A DNA stretch of 64,000 nucleotides from Cyprinodon diabolis (Eukaryota > Chordata > Actinopteri > Cyprinodontiformes > Cyprinodontidae), in contig CM060068.1 in the NCBI GenBank assembly GCA_030533445.1, positions 37,875,510 through 37,939,509 on the forward strand, in the 5' to 3' direction. Shown here piece after piece: positions 32,429 through 43,655 of this stretch. The notes under the pieces are model-generated. The model did not search any database. It was not told where the DNA came from and saw nothing but the letters and a program-made list of their open reading frames with translations. Each line of letters begins with the position of its first letter. Positions within the stretch are counted from its first letter, which is position 1. The translations under genes were made by a program, and so were the position numbers.

Positions 32429-33659
32429 GGCTCTGTTCGAAAACCTAGGACGTGTCCTCCAAGGACGCGGTCTACCTAGACTGGACCCTTCGAAGTCCTT
32501 GAAAATAAGGAGACCGAAAGAGTTTAGGCTGTGAATTCGACCAGGTCTACCCTTCGGCGGGTTTTACCGCCGTATGCTCTGTTGCTTAGCAACCGTGAAC
32601 GTTGACACACAAAGCAGGAAAAGAATGAATACAGAAGTTTTCAAAACTGTTTATTGATTTCTTTTTTATTGTGAAGTGAACAAAGACTACACTCACACGA
32701 ATCCAGAATGGAATAAATGTTCCAACCACCGGGAGCAGGAACAAATAAAATCAAATGTAATGATAGAAACCTTAGTCAGTTAAAAAACCTGCTGCTGTCA
32801 TTTTGCATATCTCTGATGTTGCCGCTATTTTCGAATATCCATTACTGTAAAAATGTCCATAGCTGCAGATTGGTTATTTATTCCCCAGTTTTATATTGTT
32901 AAAACACTTTACAGTATTGTATTGTTTATATTTTAACTCTTCCCTATTATGTTATTCTTATACATTTTTCTAAGGTCCACATTTGTGTGACCATTTTCAA
33001 TAATCTTTCTGCTGCTGTAAATTTCCCCATTGTGGGACAATAAAGGGATTTTCTATTCTATAAAAGGGCTAGAAAGATATAAGTAAATCTAAACAATGTA
33101 TTTATAAAAAATATATCTGCAAAATCTCTAATATTCAACAAAAAATACGTAGTTAAGCATATTGTGCAAAACAGCAATAAAAAGATAAAAATCCTATCAG
33201 ATTTATAGTCCCCACCCTGCAGATATATTAGAATCTGTCCTTAAATTATAGCCAAACCCATTTACACAGTAACAGATTAAAACCTTTAGATAAATCAAAC
33301 ATTACCGCCACATATCTGAATCAATAACCATTAAAACAACTATTTTTCATTAATCTCAGACGGAACTATTAAATGACTTGTATTATATTAAACTGAACTT
33401 CCAATTTTCACCACTGTTCGGCGCCAAGTAACCTTTACTCTGATCACAGCTTGCTTGGTCTCGCAATGAATCCTGGGATATCCAAGAATACCGAGGATAC
33501 ATCAGACCCGTCCTTCAAATCGGGCAAAAAGAAGGACGCATTTTAAGGCCGCATAACGAGGACTCTTGGAATCCGACCAGACCTCGGTGCCGTGCTATGA
33601 CGTAATCGGCCTTCGAATCCGGTCTTCTAAGGATGCGTCCTAGGTTTTCGAACAGAGCC
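32429..33659. mobile_element. 1231-bp terminal-inverted-repeat DNA element, superfamily unassigned
   Basis: The left end reads GGCTCTGTTCGAAAACCTAG and the right end is its inverse, CTAGGTTTTCGAACAGAGCC, continuing imperfectly for several bases more. ATA flanks both ends (32426-32428 and 33660-33662), a possible 3-bp TSD. The subterminal regions are GC-rich; the middle is AT-rich and contains a non-LTR retrotransposon tail. No transposase is present. The size and a 3-bp duplication would suit a Harbinger-type MITE, but ATA is not the usual TWA target. Confidence 0.75.
32960..33062 (+). repeat. Non-LTR retrotransposon tail nested in the TIR element
   Basis: CTGCTGCTGTAAATTTCCCC and TTGTGGGACAATAAAGGGAT followed by TTCTATTCTAT form a common fish LINE 3' tail with terminal short repeats. 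Confidence 0.5.
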
Positions 33660-33739
33660 ATAATCATGGACAAATTGGGTGGTACATGTACCATCTGGAG
33701 TTCCACTATGGGGGAAGACCATGGACTCAACATTTTAAA

Positions 33740-34150
33740 TAAGTTGCATAATTTCTTCTTCTTGCTTTTGTGATTTGCTCATTTTGTTCATTTGTTTAAT
33801 GATTGTCATTTAAGTTAATCCTTAAGCTAACTGTTTAGTTATTTTTGTTAAATTGGTGTAGATGTTCTCCCTACCTCTTCCTCAGTGTGTCAGTCTGGTC
33901 TGATCAGGAAGTATTTAAGTCCCCTTTGTTTGCTTTGTGTCAGGTCAGTTTTGTTTGTTCAGTTAGTTTGAGGTTTGATATGTTTGAGTTTGTTATTTTT
34001 TGCCCTTAGTTAGTCTCTTCATTTGACATTTGGCCCTAAGGGCCCTGAAATCTTTGTTTGGATTATTGTTACTTTGGGGAAATAAAACCCAGTTTTTCTT
34101 GACAATCACCACTGTGTCCTCATGCTTGGCTGGCACGGTCCCTCACAAGA
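33740..34150 (+). repeat. LTR-like promoter block, plus strand
   Basis: A TATA-like AGTATTTAAGTCCCC (about 33911) and, 170 bases on, GGAAATAAAACCCAG (about 34078) give the spacing of an LTR. It ends in GGTCCCTCACA. No TSD was found; the 1231-bp TIR element may have inserted into its upstream part. Confidence 0.35.
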
Positions 34151-34960
34151 AAGAAGATTGATCTTATGTTTTTTACTCTTCGAAAAACAATATAATTTAT
34201 TAAAACCCCTTCTCCACACCTGATCACCAAACATCTTATAAATATATTTAATAATAACTCAATTGTCTTATAGTTTAAAATTTATCATAATATGTTTTCT
34301 AATTTTTACAACACTTCATCATTCAAACTCTTCCATAATATAACTCTATATACTAATAGGGACCTTTGTTCTAGTAAAATGAACTTTCTTCTGTGACCTA
34401 GCGACAAAAGGTAATCTGAAGGGAGAAATATTTTTTCAAAACACTATGGCTGAAATTTGGAGTTTTTCATTGTCACGAATAATTGAAAGATTGATATGCA
34501 GATTTGCTGGATCTGTCAGAATATCTGCAGAAAAAAATTTAAAAGAGGTTTTTGTGGTTATAAAAGCCCCATTATCAAGGTTTTTTAGTAGTTTTTTTCT
34601 TTTTCTTTTTTTTTTTTTAGGGATGCCTCACAAAGGTCTACAAATGCCATTAGCCTAAATGTTCATAATCAGCCTGGGCTTCAGATATTTTTTTAATAAT
34701 GTTTTTGTTTCAACAAATAAATCTGCATGACATCATAATCCCTTTTATCAGAAAATTTGCTCTGAAAGTCTTTAACCATAACAGCATGTTTTTTTCGATG
34801 AAGCAACTACTTTTCCCTTTGCCCCTGAAAATATTGTTGATGGGAATGGGCCACATGGTTTCTGTTTCAGTCTGCTCTGCTGTAGTATCGATGTCTGAGA
34901 AATAAAACTAAATCATGACTGAGAGGACTTGGAGACTAATTAGATATGTTCAGAAATTTT
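34151..34960. other. Intergenic, no gene seen
   Basis: AT-rich spacer with a T-run near 34595-34618. No supported gene. Confidence 0.45.
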
Positions 34961-34969
34961 GCCTTAGAG

Positions 34970-35883
34970 CAGAGGTCACGGATTAGCAGACCGCGGTCAG
35001 GATCCGGACCCACCTGCTGGCTAATCTGGACCAAATCGGATTTAAAACATGTATAAATTTCTGCATGTTGTCCAACCACAGTGTCTCATTTCACTTGCAC
35101 TGCTTCTCCTGTTAATACAGTAGAGCCCTCCAGAGCGTCTGGCACCAGGCTGCCCATGAAAGAAATTAGACAATGAGCTGCTGTCAGTCTGGGTTGCTGC
35201 TGCTGCTACTTTAAGACACAGCAGGCAAACATGTGGCAAGCCGGGCGATGGGAAAGAATGAGAAGATGATGAAAAAAAGGTGAAAGAAAGTGTGGACTGC
35301 TGGAAGAACTGCGGTGAACTGGTGACAGAAAAGTGAAATGGCGTGCTCAAAGATGACCCTGCACATTTTGAGTATGTTTGGCTCAACCTGCTGCTGTGAA
35401 GCAGGATTCTTAACCATGAACAGAATCAAAAATAAATATGGATCCAGGCTCAAAATGTGCACCTTGATATGTGCTTTAGAATGGCTCTGTCTCCATTCAA
35501 ACCCAGGTTTAGAGCATTGCAGGTCAGCCTAAAACCCACAGCTCTCATTAAGCCATAAAAAATAAAGAAAAAAAACAAAAACACAAAAAACGGTCAGTTC
35601 AGGTGTTTTATAAAATATGTGAATATGGAAATTGTCTATGTACCGAACTGAACGATTGTTGTTCTGTACTTAAAATAACACTTCAGATTTTAAATTTGAA
35701 AAAATTTCTATTTTTTCTTTTTTCTTTACTTGAAAAGTCAATGTGGATGCATAAACATCTCATTTTATTTCATTGACAAATTCTGTTTAAAGTAACAGAT
35801 TATAATTAAAAATGTCTCCGGACCTTTACTGGTTGTTGATTTTCTTTATTCGGACCCCGCTGATTTTTAATTGATTACCACTG
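34970..35883 (+). mobile_element. Decayed hAT element with transposase C-terminus
   Basis: The ends are CAGAGGTCACGG and TTACCACTG, with CCTTAGAG on both flanks (34962-34969 and 35884-35891), an exact 8-bp TSD. The element is 914 bp, far shorter than an autonomous hAT, and keeps only a scrap of coding sequence. Confidence 0.88.
35338..35532 (+). pseudogene. hAT transposase dimerisation-domain fragment
   Basis: The frame reads CCCEAGFLTMNRIKNKYGSR and then LEWLCLHSN. The motif F(S/L)xMNRIKxxxRSRL is the hallmark of the C-terminal dimerisation domain of hAT transposases and of host genes derived from them. It lies inside a hAT element with matching orientation. All upstream catalytic parts are gone. 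Confidence 0.6.
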
Positions 35884-35891
35884 CCTTAGAG

Positions 35892-36700
35892 GATGTGACA
35901 CTATTACCAAATGGAAAAGAGCTAAAGCTGGGAAAACATTTCCAGTTAGTCTGGTTTTCCAACAATGGTGATGGTTTCCACCCTGATTTGGAAGCGCTCC
36001 TTTACAGTAATGTTGTATACTAAGAGGTTCTGTGGAATAAGGAGTACAAGACCAAAGCATTAAATGTAGGGGATGTTAAATGAGGAAATGAAAAAAAGCT
36101 TGTTGAAACAGCCCAGGTCAGAACAGGTTTTATTCCACTTCCCTAAACAGAACATTGATATTTTTTGCATTTGAAGAAATGTGTGAGATGTGTGTCCAAG
36201 GAAAGGTTTTTATGCCTTTTAGCTCCAAATTTTTAGATAGTATTTCGTTATTTTTTGTTAACATGGTAGCATTCCATTAGAAAAATATTTGTTCATTTTC
36301 TGATTTGGAAATGTTGATGCTTTTTTTCCCTTAACAACTGATAAAATTGTGTTTCTTGAATTTCCCCACAAAGCAAACTTTATGTACAAAGCATCAAACA
36401 AATGAATTAATTTGCATTTATTACTAAATCTGTATTTATTCTTTGTGAGGTACTCTTTATCAGACTATATTGTACCAAAAAGTAGAAAATTTCTATCAAA
36501 AAAAATCCTGTCTTAAAATCTATGTTGTTGTTTTTTTTCTTATTTTATGCAGGCCAGTTAGTTATACGTCAGCGTGTACACTTAAATTCGGCCAATCATA
36601 TATCAACGGTCATCTGTCACTGAAATTTTTGGTCATAGCATCTTGATTCATATGTCGCGGCTAATATACGCAACGGTTGAAAAAAGAAATAAGATTAATT
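35892..36700. other. Intergenic, no gene seen
   Basis: AT-rich spacer. If the minus-strand exon at 36705-36980 is spliced, this would be its intron. Confidence 0.4.
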
Positions 36701-36704
36701 TCCT

Positions 36705-36980
36705 TTACCATTGAGTTGCGTCCCAGTGTTTACGGGGATGGACGTCTGTGTCTTCAGCAGGCGTAGAGCTAACAGAACTGGCAGTGTTGCAAGACAAAGG
36801 CTCAAACATGTACGGCTGTAAGCCTTCAACACTAAACCAAGCTTCTGCCACCTTCGCGTCCTCTTCCACAACAACTTCGTCCCCGCTTTCCTTCTCTAAA
36901 TAAAAAATGGATGATGGAGGAGACTCATCAACGACCTCCGGCAGAAAACTCTCCTCCTCTTGCATGTTTCCGCTGTCCAT
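36705..36980 (-). CDS. Acidic N-terminal exon of an unidentified protein
   Basis: ATG at 36980 opens a 91-codon frame rich in Glu, Asp and Ser: MDSGNMQEEESFLPEVVDES, a central EVVVEEDAKVAEAWF and then LQPYMFEPLSC. Its last codon is followed by TAA, but the same place reads TGGTAAAGG, a plausible splice donor, so the frame may continue in an exon outside the recognisable sequence. Codon use and CpG content are higher than the neighbours, and no stops occur. The PYMFEP word recalls the N-terminal part of repeated fish proteins annotated as P2X7-like, from memory only. No downstream exon was found in the window. It could be a live gene start or a transposon-borne exon. Confidence 0.4.
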   Translation of the reverse strand: MDSGNMQEEESFLPEVVDESPPSSIFYLEKESGDEVVVEEDAKVAEAWFSVEGLQPYMFEPLSCNTASSVSSTPAEDTDVHPRKHWDATQW

Positions 36981-37016
36981 AGCGTTCCTTGACAGGGTCG
37001 TTTCTAAGTCACCAAT

Positions 37017-37069
37017 TTAGTGCTACTTGGTCCCAATGTAATTTCCCATTGGGAACCTACTAGCACTAA
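37017..37069. repeat. Long inverted repeat upstream of the acidic exon
   Basis: The arms TTAGTGCTACTTGGTCCCAA.. and ..TTGGGAACCTACTAGCACTA pair with few mismatches around an 8-base spacer, 37 bases before the ATG at 36980 on the minus strand. It may be the end pair of a tiny MITE or a leader hairpin. Confidence 0.75.
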
Positions 37070-37249
37070 TCTGCTAACTGGTTAGCAACGATGCTTTCGA
37101 CAAACCGACCACAATAGAAAAGCCTGCAACCCTTCTGCAACAACAATCCTGCCCTCTTGATAAACGACCAGTGACATTCATTTATTCACTCTTGTAAAGT
37201 CATGCACCACTCGGGAGCATTTGGAAATGCAACGGTTGGAAGGGCAGCT

Positions 37250-37375
37250 TCCCTACGACTTTAAACTATTCCAAAAAAGAAAATTAAAAACAATCCGCTG
37301 GACTTTGTTTCTACGTTTGAAGACGTTTCGCTTCCCGTCCAGGAAGCTTTTTCAAGCCTCCCGAAAAAACAGACC
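37250..37375 (+). repeat. Dispersed repeat P, copy 2
   Basis: ATTCCAAAAAAGAAAATTAA followed by TTGAAGACGTTTCGCTTCCC and CCAGGAAGC. The first word is shared almost exactly, in inverse, with 61290-61320. Confidence 0.65.
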
Positions 37376-37439
37376 TTTTTGCTGTTTAATAAGTCATGTA
37401 TTTGTTTATATTAGCAATTTGTTTGCAGAGCACTCTTAA

Positions 37440-38500
37440 AACTACCCATACAAAGTACAGTATGTGGACATGTCTCTGAACTGACTGGGGCAGTTTGTTG
37501 CTGGAAGTGTTGTTTCTTTGCTTTCACATGCAATTTATTTACTTTGACCTTCATTACTTCATTAAATTGATTTTCTTTTAACAATGGCAGCTGTTTGAGA
37601 ATGTTATATATTTGACAGCAAGGGAACAGCTATTTTTCTCTGTTATCAGACATGTAGGAATCAGAGTGTCCCACATGGCCCACTCTGATGGAGGACTTAC
37701 TGTTGCACAAGATTAGAATTTTTATGACAGAAAGGTTTCAGAAAACAATAGTTAACCTTGGAATAATGTAAATAGGACAACATAGCTGCACGTAGATCTG
37801 AATGCATTATGGCATCAAACTCCTCCAAGCTCATGCTTTATAAAGACAGCAGTCTTTTTAAAGGAAGTAAAAAAAATGTCCTTCTCATGGGAACATCTGA
37901 CCCAATTTTTCCCCCAAAAATCTGTATTTAAAGGCAGTATCCATCAAGAATATGATGTTTACTGTCTTAGACTGTTCTTTGGCAACGTCTAAACCTCTTA
38001 CAAACGGAGTTATTCAAGCACATAATGGAATGATTTTTTTTTCTTGAAGCTCCTTTTAAAAGAAATGACTTGCAGAAACATCTGTGGTATGAAGCTGCCA
38101 TTATCCTCCTTCTCTGTGTTACCACCACTCCACCCTGCTCCTGCAGCCAATCCAGAATGGCTTGTGCTTTGGCTGCCTTTCCACAGGGTGTATATACATA
38201 GGCTCACATGTCTCCAAGCCACGAACCAAGGCAACCACAGCCCCAGACTTCCCCAGGATAACGCTTCATGTGGCAACTGCAAGAAGAGGGACTTTGGTTT
38301 TGAAAAATCTATAAATAACAACTTTTTTTTTAAAGCAGAAGCAGCTATATCTGAGGTATAATCAATAGTGTTATTATGCAGCCTTAATGGTGCAACTCGG
38401 GAGATATTTAATAAACCTAAAATGAGTGCATTTAAACATTGACCTGCTGAAAGAGTTTAAAAAACTAAGAGGGCGTGGAGATCAACCCATAAAGGTTTTT
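37440..38500. other. Intergenic, no gene seen
   Basis: No supported gene. Overlapping frames on both strands at 38010-38361 have no recognisable motif. Confidence 0.4.
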
Positions 38501-38509
38501 TTTTTCATG

Positions 38510-38572
38510 TTTATGTTTATGCATTTAGCAGACGCTTTTATCTAAAGCGACTTACAAAGTAGACACAATGTT
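38510..38572 (+). repeat. Common fish dispersed repeat
   Basis: ATGCATTTAGCAGACGCTTT followed by TATCTAAAGCGACTTACAAAG is a very widespread teleost repeat core, recognised from memory; the family name is uncertain. Confidence 0.6.
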
Positions 38573-38824
38573 ACAGTTATCATCAATATGGGAATAACTT
38601 CTCTAAAGGAAAATCCCTTGTCAGAATCAGTGGTTGCAGCAAAGAGATAGAGGGAAGCAGTGGCGGCTGGTGAAAAATGTTTTTCGTGGGGCTGATATAG
38701 TCTAGTGTATGTCTCCAACTAATCCAGAATAAGAATTCAAAGAAACAATTGGAAATTAAATACAATTTAACAGTAATGATTTAATTTACTATATAATAAC
38801 AGAAACAGTGAGGATTTTGGTCAC

Positions 38825-39110
38825 TGTGACGGGGTTCTTTGGCCTCCAAGAATTCAGGCTCAGTCGGGTTACCGGTGTTGGTGATTTATTGTGCTCAAAA
38901 ACTCAAAACAGGGTGCAAAAGAAACTAAACATATACAAGATACTCGGCCTCAGCTTACCTCCAGTTACCAGCAATGTAACAAAGAAACAGAAAACAAAAA
39001 TGGCCGCTCTTCTTCCCACAGCCCTCATTAAATAGTTTAAGCCCCTACCCTCAGGCTCTCTTATTTCTGATTTCTTCTCATAAATCATTTTTGTCCATAT
39101 GTTACCTCCA
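38825..39110 (-). repeat. LTR-like block inside the hAT element
   Basis: On plus it runs TGTGACGGGG to ACCTCCACA. On minus it has a TATA-like TTAAACTATTTAATG (about 39030) and AATAAATCACC (about 38885), an LTR arrangement. The flanks GTCAC and AACAA do not match, so no TSD supports it. Confidence 0.35.
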
Positions 39111-39360
39111 CAAACAATTGATATACAAAAACAAATAATTTTTACAACTTAATTCCTTTACACAGATTCATTGACTTATTCAATTACACCAAACTTTTAA
39201 ACATAAAATAAAAAAAAAATATATAATCTGACAAACATTTAGCGAGTCAAGTGTTGGTGGCGTCACTTACGCATTCCAACAACTGTGGCGTTGAGCGTTG
39301 CCTCGGGTTTGAACCCAGCAAAGACACCGCCAGACTGAAGATGACAAGTCCCCGTAGCAT

Positions 39361-39399
39361 ACACACGTACACACACACACACACCCCACACCCAACCAC

Positions 39400-39431
<32 letters not shown>
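39361..39431 (+). repeat. (CA)n microsatellite
   Basis: Two CA runs separated by CCCCACACCCAACCACTTA, inside the hAT element. Confidence 0.9.
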
Positions 39432-39433
<2 letters not shown>

Positions 39434-40128
39434 CTAACCCCACTGAAATATTAAGTGTGCACCCTCAATACGCCAGCTGTAAACCAGGAACAGCTTGTGT
39501 CTTTTAAGTTCATGGAGCTACTGGGCTCAGCGCGAGCGGATTGGTCCTCACAAGCACAGTATAACAGGAATGTGTGTGTGGCACGCAACGTTAGAGAGGT
39601 TGTTTTAGTGACGAGGTGGATTCGTCACAGTCACAATAACCATGACATGAAATTTTCCTACCCTACAACATGGATGTTCTTCTGGCAAACGGGTAGATAA
39701 ATAAGGATCTCACCGAATTTGGTGGAAGCTGCATCTCGTTCGTTACATGCGCCATTGTCCCTCTAATTGTCTGCACCTGCGCATTGGGTGCAGAAGCCTG
39801 TTAAAGGGCAGTATTTTCAGAGCCCCAAGACCATAAAATTCTGAGACGCTGATTGGCCATTAAATTATTAAATTCACCTAAAAATAGTACATGATTGGCA
39901 GATTCTATGCACTTGTGGGGCAGTCTGATCACAGCCCCAAGACAGAGACGGTAGGAGTCTGTCTGTGGAAACCCACAAATGAATGACAGTAGGTTTGGAA
40001 ATGTAGTTTATATAAGTTGTTTTGCTTATAGGTACACACTCTGGAGAGTAAAACTGACATTTATCAGTTAATTTCTAAAAATATATGTTACATTTTCCCC
40101 CTATGGGCCGTCTGCCACTGGAGGGAAG

Positions 40129-40439
40129 TACAGAAATAGTAGAGTGGTAAAGAGCTATTGGTCAGAGCTAGGATATGGCAGGTGTAGATAACAATTATTA
40201 GACATCAGTCTAACCAACCCAGATATATGATGCCCATTTTTTGGAGTGACTTTTTAAACCGATAAACTTTTTTTCTTATTAACATTATGAAAAAATATAT
40301 ATATAACAAACGTTAATAAAGTTTTAATAATAATAATAATACCAAAAAAATTATTAAAGAAGATAGTTTTAAATTTAACTCCTACCTGGATTCTCAAACG
40401 TTATTTTCCCACTGTCTGCTAATGTCACCATTAGATCTG
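40129..40439. other. Intergenic, no gene seen
   Basis: Short AT-rich spacer with an (ATA)n patch near 40325-40340. Confidence 0.45.
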
Positions 40440-40895
40440 TTCTAGAAGCCTAATTCATCATTGGCTCCCAGTCTTTTTTTAAATCCTGGTGCTGACCTTC
40501 AGGGCCTTTCACTGTCAGGTTCCCTCCTACGCTAGAGACTTGTTGTGTCCATATACCCCCTTTCGGATGCTGAGGTCTCAGGACCAGAACCTGCTCATGG
40601 TCCCTCGTCTTCATTACAGGGCCTGGGGAAATCACTCCTTTCAGGCTGTCGTGCCGGCGCTCTTGAACAATCTCCTGCTTTCCTTGCACTTACTTGATTT
40701 TGTTGATGTTTTTAAGAGTAAACTGAAAACCTATTTGTTTAAGAAAGAATTTTAATTTCGGTAGATTACGAGCTGTTTTATGACCATGTCTTTTGTGACA
40801 GTAAATGTATTTTATTTGTATTTTAATTCTGTGAAACACTTTGTGACCTCTATGTCTGTGAAAGGCGCGATATAAATAAACATTACCTACTTACT
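40440..40895 (+). mobile_element. L2-type LINE 3' fragment
   Basis: It contains the C-terminal coding remnant (40450-40755), a short 3' untranslated region, and the tail TGAAAGGCGCGATATAAATA followed by ACATTACCTACTTACTT. It is truncated at the 5' side. Confidence 0.75.
40450..40755 (+). pseudogene. C-terminus of a LINE ORF2 protein
   Basis: The frame reads LTFRAFHCQVPSYARDLLCP, then TPFRMLRSQDQNLLMVPRL and finally VFKSKLKTYLFKKEF. This matches the post-reverse-transcriptase end of L2-like proteins, also seen near 5130-5400 as APSYIRDL and TRLKTFLF. Everything upstream is missing. It comes from a different, more diverged element than the LINE at 4405-7233. Confidence 0.75.
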
Positions 40896-40899
40896 TCAT

Positions 40900-41885
40900 A
40901 CCACTAAATAATGTAATTACAATACCGAGGGTACTTTCTTTCTATCCTAAAATTTTAAAGCATGCTAATTTAGATTGTTTAAAATACTGATAGCGATTTT
41001 GCTGTAACATTAGATGTATTTACCTTTTTTTTTTTTTTTACTTACCTGTTTAACAGGAAAGTGACAATCAGCATGTGGTTTCTGAGCTTCTTTGCTTAAA
41101 TAACACTCAGAAGCTTGTTAATCTTTGTTTTAGTTCTTTCTTTGTTGTTTTTTTGGCTTTAATAGGACATTTAATAATGGTGATACGCCATTGTTCACCT
41201 CTGTCTCATAGCTACTAGGACATGGCACAGTCTGAGCAGTGTTGTCAACTCCTCAGCAAGAAAGGTCACTATTGATTGTCTTAACAGGCACTAGGGGTAG
41301 ATAAGATTAATGCAGTTTATGCATCTATTAGCACACTTAAAACTGAGGTGCAAACTTATATGCAAAACTATCTGCATCTATTGTAGCAAAAAGGAGGGAT
41401 AAATGTGCAATGATTATCCAGCAGTTCAATTTTAGAGCTGTAGGATTATAAAACAAAATTACCCCTTTATGGAACAACAATTTAATGTCTGGGTGCTCTG
41501 AAAGAGAATATGATTTGGAAAATGGACAAACGTTTGCACACCAGTGAGGGTTCTTTTTCCCTTTCTTTTCCTCAATGCACCGTTTCCAGGTATTAAGGTG
41601 ACCCAGACTAAAAACTGACATCCTGCAGCAGGTTGATATTTTGCATCTACACTGAAAAATGGAAATCAAGGAAACAAAAATGTATTAAAGTTCAGAATTC
41701 AGGAAAAGTTAAACAGCAACCCTTCAGCCAGCGATTCCATGTCTGCTATAAAAAAAAATTAACAGACAAAAATAAATTATGTGTTGTGATGTTGTTTAAA
41801 CCTCTGATGCATCAACTGGCAAAAATCTGCAAAAAAAATGCTTAATCTGCATTAAGGTAGTTTTAGAAAGAAATAATTATTTAAA
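40900..41885. other. Intergenic, no gene seen
   Basis: No supported gene or repeat beyond a T-run near 41027-41039. Confidence 0.45.
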
Positions 41886-41892
41886 AACTGCA

Positions 41893-42072
41893 ACACCGGG
41901 GAATGCAGGTGGCGCACGACTCTTGTACGGTGGCCTTAGCCCTCGACGCGGTTTGAATCTGACCCGAGGTCGTTGCCGCATGTCTCTCCCCCTCTCTCAT
42001 ACCCCCTTTCCTGTCAGCCTGCCGTCCAAAAATGAGCCAATAGTGCTGCAAAAACAAAAAACAAAAAACTTC
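41893..42072 (+). repeat. tRNA-derived SINE
   Basis: A box A-like GGTGGCGCACGACTC head, a box B-like GGTTTGAATCTGACC (41949-41963), a pyrimidine-rich body, and a CAAAAACAAAAAACAAAAAA tail form a complete small SINE. It would be transcribed by RNA polymerase III. Confidence 0.75.
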
Positions 42073-42074
42073 AA

Positions 42075-43567
42075 CACCTGACATTGCATAAATTTAGTAA
42101 TTTTCAGGTTTATAAGCAATGTATGCTTAACAAATGCCTGATGGATAAACCCTCAAAAAGCCCTAAATGGATTTCTCCCTCTCCGTAAAACCTTCATGTT
42201 CCTCCCTCTGTAATGAGCGTGGGTGTTCACTATAAGCTTTCTCCATAGTGCCACAGATGTTTCTGCCACCTCAGTACCTAACAAATATAGCATAACTGAG
42301 CTATGACGTCCAAACATTCCTCTTCTGTCGCTTTAATAGCTTCGTGTGTGTAAATATTTAATGCATGCGTGCAAGGAGAGTACAGTGATGAATTACTGCA
42401 ACTTAAACTGCAGCTCCTGTCATTTGCAGTTTTACACGTTTGTAAGATTGTTTTATAAGCTGCTATAATGATTTTTTGCTTAAAGTATTGTTACTTTATA
42501 ATCTTAAAATAAATTAAAAGTTCACTTTTTGATTAGATATAAATATTAATCAACATTAGTTGAATAAGACAATAAAACTAGTCAAATAAAAGTTGACAGT
42601 GGCAGCCAAACTTGTTATTTGTTGCGAACTTAGACCTCCTTGAGAGCAACAAGGTTACTGTTTTATCCAATATGAATTGGCTTTTCCTGTTTCTGCTTCA
42701 TTATGAAATTTCAGCATCCACAGGGAAAGATAGACAAAAGATGACAGGTCTAATTTCCCTCCAATGGTGCGTTTACATCCCAGTTACATAAACCCCTGTG
42801 TCCTCCATGTAACCCTTCCAAAGTTGGCTAAACAGAGATCACACCAGGGTTTGGCTTTAACTGCTGTTACACAAGCCTCCTGTTTGGCAGGGACAGCTGA
42901 GTAGAACCCTTGGTCCAGCTCGAACTTATCAAGATAGTCTTACTGTCTTTATTAAATGAAATTTAAAGGCCACGGCTCACTGAATGAAGCCAGCCTCCCA
43001 GGGGAGAGGACTTAGCTAAGTCTCACCTGCTACAGCATCTCCTCTCACCAACAAAAATTGTGAAAAATGTTATGTTACTCTGGCTAAGCCCTTATCACAC
43101 TTTTATAAAAGGAGAGAGATTTAAATTATTGTAAAACCTACTTTTTTTTCTCATTTATACTGAGAATTCTTAGATTGGAATTTTAAAACTGCGCTGCGCA
43201 CCATACACTATTTTAGTTTCCACATTTGAACTAAGAGTTGTTCTTGCATTTTTGGTGAATTTTTATTTGAAATACAGCCAGGCCTAAAAACATGAGATTA
43301 TTGAAGACTATCACTATAAAAACATATGATGGAGCAGAGATTCTGTAAAGAAAAAAAGGATTTATTTGCTTCCTGTACAAAAAGAAAGGAGGGCATTATC
43401 AGCCTGGATCTTCTATAGGTATGTGAAACCAAAGATCTTTTGCGACAGACATATGAAATATATGAAATAATAGATCAAATTGTTTGTTTAATAAATGTTA
43501 GATCATGGTGCATCGTGTCTGCATTTGGAAATTATATGAAAGGCATTTGGCCTTTTTTTTGGGGAGG
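42075..43567. other. Intergenic, no gene seen
   Basis: No open frame of note and no recognised repeat. Confidence 0.45.
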
Positions 43568-43655
43568 TTTATTGAAGGTACAGAGGACAATCTTTTATTT
43601 CGGGAGGATCATCTAAATAAGTGGTCCTCCTGTCAATCATTCTGGTGATATGCAG
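43568..43655 (+). repeat. Dispersed repeat shared with 17655-17745
   Basis: GGGAGGATCATCTAAATAAG and TGTCAATCATTCTGGTGATA occur in the same order as in the earlier copy. Confidence 0.6.

Larger units (their letters stand above)
38658..40120. mobile_element. hAT element with nested inserts
   Basis: 1463 bp. It starts CAGTGGCGGCTGGTGAAAAA and ends GGGCCGTCTGCCACTG, imperfect inverted ends. GAGGGAAG flanks both sides (38650-38657 and 40121-40128), an exact 8-bp TSD. It contains a CA microsatellite and an LTR-like block. No transposase was recognised. Confidence 0.85.

Noticed and set aside
39290..39350. tRNA-like box B (GGGTTTGAACCCAGC)
   Set aside because: No box A at the right distance and no cloverleaf; it lies inside the hAT element and looks accidental.
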